A DNA stretch of 38,608 nucleotides from Nocardia carnea NBRC 14403 (GTDB taxonomy: Bacteria; Actinomycetota; Actinomycetes; Mycobacteriales; Mycobacteriaceae). The DNA is taken from contig NZ_BAFV01000026.1 in the NCBI RefSeq assembly GCF_000308515.1, positions 1-38,608 on the forward strand, read 5' to 3'. This document shows positions 23,965 to 32,314 of this stretch, piece by piece. Within the stretch, counting starts at the first letter, position 1. Each line of letters begins with the position of its first letter. A program made the position numbers and the translations under genes. Below the pieces are notes generated by a model. The model was not told where the DNA came from. It did no database searches and saw only the letters and a program-made list of their open reading frames with translations.

Positions 23965-25278
23965 GTGGATATCCGCGACGTCCCGCGCGCACCCGGCCGT
24001 TTGCCTGTCGTCGGACACGGCTGGGGACTATGGCGTGATCCGGTCCGCTTCATGGCGGAGCTGGCCGGCGTCGGAAAGATCGCGCGTGTCGATATCGGCA
24101 GTCGCGTCATCTATATCGTCACCGATTTCGAACTGCTCCACAGGGTGTTGGTCGAGAACTCGGATGCCTACGAGCGCGGGCTCCTGTTCGAACGTATCCG
24201 TCTCATATTCGGGGAATCGCTGATCGTAGCGGACGGTGAGCAGCACCGGGATCTTCGTCGTCTGATTCAACCAGCGTTCCACCGGACAGAGTTGGCAAGC
24301 CACGCGCACACCATGAAGCGGAACGCGGACGCGTTGTCGAGTTCGTGGCGGCCGGGCCAGCAGGTCGAGGTGCGGTCGGCAATGTTGGAAGTGGTGATCG
24401 CCAACCTGCTCGAGTCCATGTTCTCGCATAAACCCGATACCGGAGAGCTGCAGTTCATCTCGGGTCTGGTCGAGGATATAGGCGCGGGCGCCATGGTGGG
24501 CAGTGTGCTGCCCAAGAAGCTGGCGAACCTGCCGTTACCGGTGAACCGCAAATTCCTGTCTGCCGGCACGCAACTGCGGGAATACTGTCAGGATCTGCTC
24601 GTCGCGCGCCGGGTCAGCGGTGATCGCCGTAACGACCTGATCGACATCCTGCTGGATTCCTCAGCTGACGAACACCACAGTGACAAGTTCCTGGCGGACC
24701 AGGCCGTGACCGTACTCTTCGGTGGAATCGACCCCGCGACCACCACGCTGACCTGGGCTCTGTACGAGTTGTCGCAGCGTCCGGAGTTGGTTTCGAAACT
24801 GCGGGAGGAGATCGCCGATGCGGGGGAACTCGACCCCGGAAGCCTCGGCGGGCTCGACTATCTGAACCGGTTCCTGAACGAGGTCACGCGGATCCATTCA
24901 CCACTACTGCAAACCAGACGCACCGTCACCACGGTCGATCTCGACGGTTTTACATTTCCGGCCGGGATAGATATCGGCTACAGCATTGCAGCCATTCATC
25001 GAAACCCGGATATCTTCGCCGAGCCGGACACTTTCGACCCCGACCGGTGGCCGGCCTCGAGCTCCGGGACGAAATGCCGGAGCTTCGTCCCGTTCAGCAT
25101 GGGCAATCAGATGTGCATCGGCAACAATTTCGCTTGGCTGGAATTGCAGACGACGCTCCACAGTTTGTTGTCGAAGTGGGAGTTTCGGCCGGTCGTCACC
25201 GAGAAGATCCCGCGAGCCATGGGGCCGATCCCCGGGATCGGCAAGCTTCCGCTCGAGGTTCGTCCGGTCTCCCGGTAA
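23965..25278 (+). CDS. Cytochrome P450 with non-canonical I-helix and heme-loop residues
   Basis: About 437 residues from GTG 23965, where the family-like sequence PRAPGRLPVVGHGW begins; upstream in-frame codons look non-coding. Present are the C-helix GEQHRDLRRLIQPAFH, the K-helix E306-x-x-R309 (EVTR), FDPDRW and the heme Cys384 in FSMGNQMCIG. Two positions are unusual. The I-helix motif reads GGIDPATT (253-260), so the Thr after the acid is Pro257. The heme loop FxxGxRxCxG has Gln382 instead of Arg. The acid-alcohol pair used for oxygen activation is thus altered, and chemistry may differ from ordinary monooxygenation. No ferredoxin or reductase gene is nearby. Substrate unknown. Confidence 0.92.
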   Translation: MDIRDVPRAPGRLPVVGHGWGLWRDPVRFMAELAGVGKIARVDIGSRVIYIVTDFELLHRVLVENSDAYERGLLFERIRLIFGESLIVADGEQHRDLRRLIQPAFHRTELASHAHTMKRNADALSSSWRPGQQVEVRSAMLEVVIANLLESMFSHKPDTGELQFISGLVEDIGAGAMVGSVLPKKLANLPLPVNRKFLSAGTQLREYCQDLLVARRVSGDRRNDLIDILLDSSADEHHSDKFLADQAVTVLFGGIDPATTTLTWALYELSQRPELVSKLREEIADAGELDPGSLGGLDYLNRFLNEVTRIHSPLLQTRRTVTTVDLDGFTFPAGIDIGYSIAAIHRNPDIFAEPDTFDPDRWPASSSGTKCRSFVPFSMGNQMCIGNNFAWLELQTTLHSLLSKWEFRPVVTEKIPRAMGPIPGIGKLPLEVRPVSR

Positions 25279-25328
25279 CGGTGTGGCCGATTCGATTACC
25301 GTGACGACCCCGCAGTCGGCGCCGTGAA

Positions 25329-26165
25329 TCAGGCACCTGATCTGGTGACCGCTGCTCTGCGATATGCCGAAATCTTGCGAACCAGGGCAGGCAGGACAGC
25401 CGCGGCGACGAAAAGGACGACTGCGAAGAGGACGAAGTAGAGCAGAGATCCGTTGCGGCCGAAGCGGGGGAGGAACGCGACTTCCTGGCCGGTTGCGGCG
25501 ACGGCGTTGAGGAATGGGGCATAGGCCTGCAAGGTGTACCCGTGGGGCAGCAGATTGATGGAATTCTCGGCCACATAGACCCAGAACAGGAGGACGGCCA
25601 CGGCGGCGGACGGAGTGCGAATCAATGACCCGACCGCAACACCCACACCGCAAGCGGCGAACCCGTAGCTCGGGACGGTCCAGAGGAACCGGATGCCGGC
25701 CGAATCCGTGATGTCCACAGCACCATAGATCTGGGGGAACTGGGTCGGCAGGGTGACCATGACGACGACGAGCAGAACAACTGTCGACACCGCGGTGATG
25801 GCGCCGTAGTAGAACCATCGGGCCAGCGCAACCGTCCACAGCCGGGGAAACAGGAATGTATTGAGATCACTTGTCCGACCGCGCCATTGCGCGGCGTGGG
25901 CGTAGGCGGTGGTGACCATCATGACCGATACTGACAAGGTGATCACCCAGTACACCGAGTTGGTCGTGGAGACTGTGGCCAGGTAACTCTGTCCAGGGAG
26001 TTCTGCGAGCCGTTCTGCGACAGCGGCGATTCCGAAGGTGACGATCAGCGGCAGCAAGAACGTGAGGGGAACCGCGACGATCCACAGAAAACTGCGCCCG
26101 GTGGTACGGGTCCATTCGGCGGCGATGCCGCGGCGGATCAGTGTGGCCGCACCGGGACTGTTCAT
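25329..26165 (-). CDS. ABC-2-type transporter permease
   Basis: A 278-residue membrane protein with about six helices: near residues 25-50 (LWIVAVPLTFLLPLIVTFGI), 70-92, 115-140, 158-180, 185-205 and 240-262. It follows the ATPase gene with a 4-base ATGA overlap, the usual coupling of such pairs, and would form the membrane part of an exporter. Cargo unknown. It converges with the P450 gene, with 50 bases between stop codons. Confidence 0.88.
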   Translation of the reverse strand: MNSPGAATLIRRGIAAEWTRTTGRSFLWIVAVPLTFLLPLIVTFGIAAVAERLAELPGQSYLATVSTTNSVYWVITLSVSVMMVTTAYAHAAQWRGRTSDLNTFLFPRLWTVALARWFYYGAITAVSTVVLLVVVMVTLPTQFPQIYGAVDITDSAGIRFLWTVPSYGFAACGVGVAVGSLIRTPSAAVAVLLFWVYVAENSINLLPHGYTLQAYAPFLNAVAATGQEVAFLPRFGRNGSLLYFVLFAVVLFVAAAVLPALVRKISAYRRAAVTRSGA

Positions 26166-26899
26166 GAGGCCGTGCCGGACGCGATATCGGTAGGCAGGCC
26201 GGCGATTCGCAGATAGGCGTCCTCGAGGCTGGTTTCGCCGGGGCCTGAGGTGTCCATGAGGTGGGCGAACGGCTGGTCGGCCAGAATGCGCCGGTTTCCG
26301 AGGATGACGATGTGGTCGGCGTTGCGTTCGACCTCATCGAGCAGATGCGTGGCAACCAGGACACAGGTCCCGGCATCGGCGAGGTCGCGCAGCAGTTCGC
26401 GTATCCAGCGGATGCCCGCGATGTCGAGGCCGTTGAGAGGTTCGTCGAGCAACAGAGTTCGAGGTTCGGAAAGTAACGCGGCGGCGATACCGACACGTTG
26501 GAGCATACCGAGCGAATAGTGCCCCAATCGGCGATCGGCGACCCGGGCGAGGTCGACGATCTCGAGAACGTCGCCCACCCGCCCGGCGGGGAGCCCACGG
26601 GCGCGAGTGATCCAGCGTAGGTGCCGCCGTGCGGTGTGACGTGGGTCGAAGGCCCGGTAGTCGATATGCATTCCGAGCGTCGCCGGTGTGGTGTGATGGG
26701 CGCGGACGAGGGTGCCGTCGACCTGGATGGTGCCGAGGGCGGGCGCGATGACGCCGCAGATACTCCGCAGCAGTGTGGTTTTACCGGTGCCGTTGAGGCC
26801 GAGCAGGTAGGTGAGTGCCCCGTCGGCCACCGTCAATTCGGAGATTTCGAGGACGGTGACGCCTGGATAGCCCAGAGTGAGGTCACGGATGTCGATCAC
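26162..26899 (-). CDS. ABC transporter ATP-binding protein
   Basis: A 245-residue ATPase: Walker A GLNGTGKTT (about 34-42), signature GHYSLGMLQR (SLGM in place of SGGQ), Walker B TLLLDEP, and the switch His in VATHLLDE. The GTG start at 26899 is 15 bases after the stop of the secreted MTB12-like gene, so the two are probably co-transcribed, and it overlaps the permease gene by 4 bases. By type it resembles exporters of the antibiotic-resistance or peptide-export group; the substrate is not evident. Confidence 0.92.
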   Translation of the reverse strand: MIDIRDLTLGYPGVTVLEISELTVADGALTYLLGLNGTGKTTLLRSICGVIAPALGTIQVDGTLVRAHHTTPATLGMHIDYRAFDPRHTARRHLRWITRARGLPAGRVGDVLEIVDLARVADRRLGHYSLGMLQRVGIAAALLSEPRTLLLDEPLNGLDIAGIRWIRELLRDLADAGTCVLVATHLLDEVERNADHIVILGNRRILADQPFAHLMDTSGPGETSLEDAYLRIAGLPTDIASGTAS

Positions 26900-26914
26900 A
26901 GTGCTCGCAGCCGG

Positions 26915-27394
26915 TCAGAAATCGCAGGCCATCGCCAGCCCCACGGCCTTGACACCCTCACACACGGAGCTGTTGGACAGCTTCCAGACACCGTCGATAC
27001 GCTTCCAGACCACGCGTGCGACCAGATCCGGTTGGCCCGCAGTCTTGCTGCGCAGCATCGCGGTGTGCACGTTGCCGTCGTGGGTTTCGGGACCGGTGAT
27101 CTCGTTCGACCCGCGCGGAGCTCGGTACAGGCCGATGTTGTAGAGGGTGCGCGCCACCACGACGGCCCGCATACCGCCTTCCATATTGGCCGCCTTCGCC
27201 TCGTCGGAGGCGGGTTTCTCGATCAGGAACGCGACCTGGGCGTCCAGATCTTCCAGGGTAGGAACCTCCCGGGTGATGAGGAACTCACCCGGTGCCGCGG
27301 AAGCGGCAGGAGCATTGACAACCGACGCGCCGGTGGTGAACGCTGCGATTGTCGAAAGGACACCGGCGATAATTTTGAGGGTCTTCATTTTCAT
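26915..27394 (-). CDS. Secreted MTB12/CFP-2-like protein
   Basis: A 159-residue exported protein. The signal peptide is clear: MKMKTLKIIAGVLSTIAAFT and on to NAPAASA, with cleavage likely after residue 33. The mature part has VPTLEDLDAQVAFLIEKPAS, EGGMRAVVVART, VWKRIDGVWKLSNSSVCEG and a second Cys near the end (AMACDF), possibly a disulfide. The pattern resembles the low-molecular-weight antigen MTB12 family of mycobacteria, whose role is unknown. AGAGG precedes the ATG at 27394. It is followed at 15 bases by an ABC exporter, an unusual companion for a Sec-exported protein. Confidence 0.75.
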   Translation of the reverse strand: MKMKTLKIIAGVLSTIAAFTTGASVVNAPAASAAPGEFLITREVPTLEDLDAQVAFLIEKPASDEAKAANMEGGMRAVVVARTLYNIGLYRAPRGSNEITGPETHDGNVHTAMLRSKTAGQPDLVARVVWKRIDGVWKLSNSSVCEGVKAVGLAMACDF

Positions 27395-27490
27395 CCTCTG
27401 ATGGACCGGGACAGCACCTGTTGCAGACTCGAATATGCAGGTGGCCGAGAAATCGGCGTGTCCGGGACTACTTCTGGTCATCTCGGCTCC

Positions 27491-28303
27491 TCACGGTTTG
27501 CGGCCGACGGCACCGAGCATGACCATTCGAGTGTCCGGCAAGTCGGGGCGCAGCCACTGCTGTACCGGCACCACACCGGGATCGAGCAGCTCGAAACCGG
27601 CGAGGAATGCCTCCGTCTGCGCTGTGGACCGAAAGGCCACCTGCGCCGATGTGCCGTTGGTGCCGGCGAGTACCCGGAGTATCTCCGGGGAGGAATCACT
27701 GGAGCCATGAGTGATCGCCAGGTAACTGCCCGGCGCCATCCGATCACGGAGCGCGGCGAGGATCTCGGCGGGGTGTTCGTCGTCCATCACGTAGTGCAGC
27801 ACACTGACGAGTGTGATGGCCACGGGCTCGTCGAGATCGATCAGGTCGTGCTCGATCAGCTGATCGAGAAGGTCGTGGGGACGACGAACGTCTCCCAACA
27901 GTGCTGTGACACCGGGCGATCGGGCCAGCAGGGCATCGCAATGGGAGACCACGACCTGGTCGTAGTCGACATACACCACCCGCGCCGACGGTTCGATCTC
28001 CCGAGCCACTTCGTGCACATTGGGCGAATTCGGGGTACCCGAGCCGAGATCGATGAACTGACGGATACCGGCATCAGCGGCTATCTCGACCGCCCTGCGC
28101 ATGAAACTCCGGGTGAACCAGGCCAGCGTCTTGAGTTCGGGTGTGCTGGACAACATTTGACGAGCCATGTCCTGGTCGACATCGTAATTGTCCTTTCCGC
28201 CCAACAGGTAGTCGTACACCCGGGCGGAAGCCAGCTGTTCGGTGTCGAATGGGCGCGGCATCCGGCTGCTTTCCGGTGCAGGGCCTTCGGTTCCTTCGAC
28301 CAC
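27491..28303 (-). CDS. SAM-dependent methyltransferase, DUF574 (Methyltransf_19) type
   Basis: A 270-residue putative methyltransferase. The family signature ASARVYDYLLGGKDNYDVDQ lies near residues 25-45, the SAM-binding loop IDLGSGTPNSPNVHEVAR near 83-100, and VVYVDYDQVVV supplies the acidic residue for ribose binding. The family is abundant in actinomycetes, often near XRE/DUF397 genes, and its substrate is not established. GTG start at 28303. It lies 96 bases upstream of the secreted protein gene on the same strand, so one transcript with the exporter is possible. Confidence 0.88.
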   Translation of the reverse strand: MVEGTEGPAPESSRMPRPFDTEQLASARVYDYLLGGKDNYDVDQDMARQMLSSTPELKTLAWFTRSFMRRAVEIAADAGIRQFIDLGSGTPNSPNVHEVAREIEPSARVVYVDYDQVVVSHCDALLARSPGVTALLGDVRRPHDLLDQLIEHDLIDLDEPVAITLVSVLHYVMDDEHPAEILAALRDRMAPGSYLAITHGSSDSSPEILRVLAGTNGTSAQVAFRSTAQTEAFLAGFELLDPGVVPVQQWLRPDLPDTRMVMLGAVGRKP

Positions 28304-28576
28304 GGGTGCAATCGTAGCCGACGGCCACCTCGGGTGTGCGTTCCTCCGGAGATCTCTCGGCCTAATACGGAGCGGAGTACGCGTTACGCGAACGAGTCAG
28401 CGCTCGGTCCGGCCGAACCGTGCTCCCCGGCACCGCCTATCGACGAAATATGTTCCGGTGAAATGCGATCCAGGTACCCCGGGGGTCAGGTGCGCGGCAA
28501 ATCCTTCCACTTGTCGTCGCCGGATGGCTCGGGTCGGCGACGAAGGCCGGCGACGTTGCCGTGACCACCGGCCGTT

Positions 28577-29671
28577 TCACAGATCGGTTTCGGCCAGGGC
28601 GACCGCGTGCGCTACCGCGGACCGTGCTCGGTCGACGGTGCTGTACCGGCCCAGACCACACGGGGCCGCGATGTCCAACAGGCCGCCGTAGGCCGATTCC
28701 GCCGCCGCCAGGCTCTGCCGTGCTTGGTCGAGCGGCTGCGCCGGATGCGCGAGCCCGGCGGCAACTCGGGTAGTGGCAGGCAATTCGAGGCGGGCCAAGG
28801 GCTCGTAGTACCGCGGTCGCACCGGTGCCAGCGTGCCGTTGCCGATCGGCAGATGGACGAACTCGAGATGCCTCCCCGCAGGCCAGTATCGCGCAATCGC
28901 GTTGGCCAGCACGACGACCGCCTCCGTGGACCTCGGCGCCACGACCGGCTTGTCGTCGAGGCTCCCGTAGCAGAGGTGTACCCCGAAACGGGCACCGTGG
29001 GGTGCCCGTGCCACGAGGCGTGCGATCGTTCGACCTGTCGCGGTGGCCACAGCCTGCCGCAGTACCGCGGGCATCCGCGCGCAGAGGAGCGTCTCCGCGG
29101 CAAGTTCGAGTTGGAATACGACCTTGTCCCCCAACGTCTCGTGGATCCGGAGGATTTCCCTGGCGGTGGCGTCGACGATCGGGCGGTAGTAGGGGAGGCG
29201 TCGGTCACCGCGGTGCGCCGAGCGTCGACGCCACACGAGCATCCGTGCCTCGAAAGCGATGAAACCGATGACGAACGGCGTCGGTATGCCTACCTGTAAA
29301 CGTAGGCCGGGATCTGTTCGGCGCATATCGGTCAACGCCTCGATGGCACGGTCGGCTTCCTCCGCATAGCCGAGTGCGGCGTCGATATCTGCTTCGCCCA
29401 GCGATCGGCCCGGCCGGAGACGAAAGGTGTTGCGGGAACGCAGCGTCGACCAATCACCGCGACGCACCGGCTCCAGTACGGGGATGCTGTCGAGCCGATC
29501 GATGATGGGCCTGATGTACCACTGGGCGCGATAGGGATCCGCTTCGCCGCCGGGAACCAGGCCATCCAGGAACTCACCGGCAGTGTCGACGGCGAACGCC
29601 ATCGCCTTCGCCGGACTGTCCAACTGTGCGGGCAAGCTGCCCACGAAGTGAACCCTACGCTTCGGCTGCAC
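28577..29671 (-). CDS. MetE/UROD-like barrel protein of unknown substrate
   Basis: About 364 residues. VHFVGSLPAQL near the start, VVFQLELAAETLL in the middle, and GVHLCYGSLDDKPVV with EFVHLPIGNG and GLAHPAQPLDQ in the second half match the layout of cobalamin-independent methionine-synthase/uroporphyrinogen-decarboxylase-fold proteins. The metal-ligand pattern of true MetE is not obvious, so methionine synthesis should not be assumed. The start is unsure: GTG 29671, just before the first family-like residues, or ATG 29758; neither has a good ribosome site. It is divergent from a MarR gene at 29844, which may regulate it. Confidence 0.7.
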   Translation of the reverse strand: MQPKRRVHFVGSLPAQLDSPAKAMAFAVDTAGEFLDGLVPGGEADPYRAQWYIRPIIDRLDSIPVLEPVRRGDWSTLRSRNTFRLRPGRSLGEADIDAALGYAEEADRAIEALTDMRRTDPGLRLQVGIPTPFVIGFIAFEARMLVWRRRSAHRGDRRLPYYRPIVDATAREILRIHETLGDKVVFQLELAAETLLCARMPAVLRQAVATATGRTIARLVARAPHGARFGVHLCYGSLDDKPVVAPRSTEAVVVLANAIARYWPAGRHLEFVHLPIGNGTLAPVRPRYYEPLARLELPATTRVAAGLAHPAQPLDQARQSLAAAESAYGGLLDIAAPCGLGRYSTVDRARSAVAHAVALAETDL

Positions 29672-29843
29672 GTCGTCAGTGTCGCACACGGCTGTCCCGA
29701 GAGGACGGTCAGATCCCGACAAAGGTGAATACTCCGGATCTGAACCTGGAACACGCATAAGCCTGGCGTGAATATCCGCGATGCAGCTACGCGCGAGCGG
29801 AAGTTTGTGGGAACTGCCAACGAATGGTTGCTAGATTGCCGGT

Positions 29844-30308
29844 ATGGACGCCGCGTACCAGGGGGCCGCGGGCAGGCTGCGTAGTCTGCCGACGCGACTG
29901 ATCAACCAGACCGCGCTACTCGCCGGCCGGGCGACCGAACAGGCGATGGCCGGTACGGGTTCGCGCCGGTACCACTACGCGGTGCTGACCACACTGAGCG
30001 AAGGCGGTGCCGCCAGCCAGGCCGAACTCGGGCGCCGCACCGGAATCGATCGCAGCGATATCGTTGCGGTCCTGAACGATCTGGTGGCCAGGGGGTTTGT
30101 GGACCGCGCCGCCGACCCGGACGATCGGCGCCGCAATATCGTGAACCTGGCCGATCCCGGCCGCGAACATCTTCGTGAACTCGACCGCAAGCTGGACCTC
30201 GCGCAGCAGGATCTGCTCGCCGCCCTGTCCGCGACGGAACGCCGTACCCTGGTCGCCCTGCTCGGCCGGATACTCGACGATCACGCGACCCGGCCGGTGG
30301 GGAAATAG
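29844..30308 (+). CDS. MarR-family transcriptional regulator
   Basis: A 154-residue winged-helix regulator: YHYAVLTTLSEGGAASQAEL leads to the recognition helix TGIDRSDIVAVLNDLVARG, then the wing RAADPDDRRRNIVNL, the classic MarR DxRxR pattern. TAGATT at 29832-29837 is seven bases before the ATG with no ribosome site between, so a leaderless transcript is likely. It is divergent from the MetE/UROD-like gene. The ligand is unknown; family members often respond to phenolic compounds. Confidence 0.92.
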   Translation: MDAAYQGAAGRLRSLPTRLINQTALLAGRATEQAMAGTGSRRYHYAVLTTLSEGGAASQAELGRRTGIDRSDIVAVLNDLVARGFVDRAADPDDRRRNIVNLADPGREHLRELDRKLDLAQQDLLAALSATERRTLVALLGRILDDHATRPVGK

Positions 30309-30334
30309 GCCGGCCGATCGGCGCCGGAGGCCGG

Positions 30335-30973
30335 TCAGCAGCTGCGGACCATGGTCTGCTGGTGGACGCGTTTGCCCTGGTAGCGCATCCCCGGCACCGG
30401 CGGTGTCGATCCGTGCGGGGCAAAACCCATCCGTTCGAAGAACCGCACGGCCCGGGTGTTTTCGACCAGTGTCTGCAGAAAGCAGCCGGGTGAACCCACC
30501 GAGCCGAGCCGTTCGAACCACTGCTCCATCAGGCCGTCCGCCGCGCCGGTGCCGCGCGCCTCGGGGACCACATTGATGTGCAGATGCGCGGGCCAGCGCG
30601 GATCGTGAATTTCGCCGGCGGTCGGTGTGCGGCGTATTGCCGCGCTCGCGGCATCGAATGCGCTGCGGGCGAAGAACGCAACCGGCCGGCGGTGCAGGAT
30701 CAGGCGGTGTGCCCGGATGGCGTCCGCGATTCGCCGGTCCTCGCTCGGGAAAGAATCTGTGTCCACGCAGCCGGTGAGGTAACCGAGTAGTTCGCCGTCG
30801 GATTCGGCCAGGAACAACGAGTCGGGTTCGTGATCCATATAGGGATCGAGGTAGATCTGCGCCTCGGATTCCGGATGACCCCAGAGGGATTCGGTCGGTG
30901 AACCCTGACCCGCCCGTAGTGACAGCTGCCGCAGTGCCGCTCTGTCCCGTTCCTCGAACGTTCGGATTCGCAT
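30335..30973 (-). CDS. GNAT-family N-acetyltransferase
   Basis: A 212-residue acetyltransferase. The GNAT fold shows SLFLAESDGELLGYLTG (strands 2-4), HLHINVVPEARGTGAADGLM (acetyl-CoA loop, Q/RxxGxG/A type) and NTRAVRFFERMGF near the end. The ATG at 30973 starts the family-like sequence MRIRTFEERDRAALRQL. A central insertion, from the DTDSFPSEDRR region to IRRTPTAGE, lengthens it relative to minimal GNATs. It follows the winged-helix gene by about 31 bases on the same strand. Substrate unknown. Confidence 0.88.
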   Translation of the reverse strand: MRIRTFEERDRAALRQLSLRAGQGSPTESLWGHPESEAQIYLDPYMDHEPDSLFLAESDGELLGYLTGCVDTDSFPSEDRRIADAIRAHRLILHRRPVAFFARSAFDAASAAIRRTPTAGEIHDPRWPAHLHINVVPEARGTGAADGLMEQWFERLGSVGSPGCFLQTLVENTRAVRFFERMGFAPHGSTPPVPGMRYQGKRVHQQTMVRSC

Positions 30974-31004
30974 GGTGAACAACCTATCTCGGTGCGCAGA
31001 CGTT

Positions 31005-32183
31005 TCAGGCGGTGAGTTCCCGTTCCAGAGGAGTGCGGAAGCGGGGGACCGGCCGGAGCTCGCCGTACCAGCCGGCCGCGCGCTCGGCCTCGGCGGTGAT
31101 GAGGGCGCGGGCATCGGCCCCGATATCCTCCAGCAGCCTGGTCACGATCTCGCCGTCCTTACGTTGCGCCCAGCCGCCGACGATCCGGCCGTTCCACCAG
31201 AGGCTCGGCCCGATATTGCCGTTGCGATCGAACAGTTGTTCTTTGTGTCCGCCCAGGTACCAGTCGCGGGACTGCCAGCCCATCGGTGTCGGGTCCAGTG
31301 CGGGCAGCAGGGCCGCCCAGGGGCGCGGCGGCGGGACCGGGTCGAGATCGTCGGCGAGCAGCAGCCCGGTGATGCCGTCGAGATCGACCTCCACCGTGTC
31401 TAGCCGGGCCAGTGTCGTGCGGACCTGACCCAGCGTCCACCCGGTCCACCATTTGATATCGCCGATCGGGGCCGGGCCGAACGTGTGCAGCCAGCGGCGG
31501 ACCAGTTCGGTGCGGGCAACGCCTGCGTCCAGCTCGCCGATCGGCGCCGGCAGCCAGGATTCGGCCGGCGCCCACGTGTACTGGCTGCTGGACCAGCTGC
31601 CACCCGGCCGGGCGCGGACGATGCGGCCCTCGGTGCCGAGCAGCAGCAACACCCAGGTGGTGATGGAGGTGGGCTTGGAGTACGACTTCTCCGGGTTCGT
31701 ATTGATCTGGGTGCGCAGCGCGGGGACATCCTTGCTCAGCTGGGCCCCGGTGGCGCTGCCCCGGGCCAGGAGCGCGCGATGGGTCTCGTCGGCGACGGCG
31801 GCCAGCCAGGCCTCCGGATCCCCGTCGCCGATACCGGCGTCCGCCAGGTACTTCGCATAGGTGCGGCGCTGCCTGGTGGCCAGTTCGGTGCCGCAGGAGG
31901 CGTGCAGTACCGGCGCCAGCTCGACCGGTGCCACGAACATGGTGCGCCGCATTGCCAGCATGCGCAGCAGCGAGCGGTCCTCGTACAGTGCGCGCTCCAC
32001 CTGCGCGGGACCGATCTCGGTGCCCCGTGCGGCCACCGAGAGGTGCACGGTGGCCGGGTCGGTCGCGTGCAGCACCACCAGGGAACGCGCGATCTCGGGG
32101 ACGTCGCCGCTGCGATATTCGGAGGCCAGCCGATGCCGGATACCGAGCCGCGCTCGCCGCTGCTCGGTGGTGAAGGCGTACAT
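31005..32183 (-). CDS. Winged-helix DNA-binding domain protein (HTH_42 / AlkZ-related)
   Basis: A 392-residue protein of the HTH_42 (DUF1006) superfamily, composed of tandem winged-helix domains. Seen are SLVVLHATDPATVHLSVAAR near the N-terminus, LLRMLAMRRTMFV, the central WWTGWTLGQVR and PTPMGWQSRDWYLGG, and GPSLWWNGRIVGGWAQRKDG toward the end. The superfamily includes the DNA glycosylases AlkZ/YcaQ, but most actinobacterial members have no tested activity. ATG 32183 was chosen because MYAFTTEQRRARLG begins the conserved part. Followed by a GNAT gene. Confidence 0.85.
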   Translation of the reverse strand: MYAFTTEQRRARLGIRHRLASEYRSGDVPEIARSLVVLHATDPATVHLSVAARGTEIGPAQVERALYEDRSLLRMLAMRRTMFVAPVELAPVLHASCGTELATRQRRTYAKYLADAGIGDGDPEAWLAAVADETHRALLARGSATGAQLSKDVPALRTQINTNPEKSYSKPTSITTWVLLLLGTEGRIVRARPGGSWSSSQYTWAPAESWLPAPIGELDAGVARTELVRRWLHTFGPAPIGDIKWWTGWTLGQVRTTLARLDTVEVDLDGITGLLLADDLDPVPPPRPWAALLPALDPTPMGWQSRDWYLGGHKEQLFDRNGNIGPSLWWNGRIVGGWAQRKDGEIVTRLLEDIGADARALITAEAERAAGWYGELRPVPRFRTPLERELTA

Positions 32184-32314
32184 GATGCGGATGCTAGCCG
32201 GGCCCACCGACACCTACGGCGGCGTGCGTCCGCGGGCGCAACCTGTACGCGAATTGCCGACGGGCCCAGCCGAGTTCCCGCTCTTACGGCCTCGAACGTG
32301 GAAATATTCCTGTT

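Noticed and set aside
26621..28564. 647-codon open frame on the plus strand
   Set aside because: It is antisense to the ABC ATPase, MTB12-like and methyltransferase genes, which all have clear motifs; long antisense frames are expected at this GC content.
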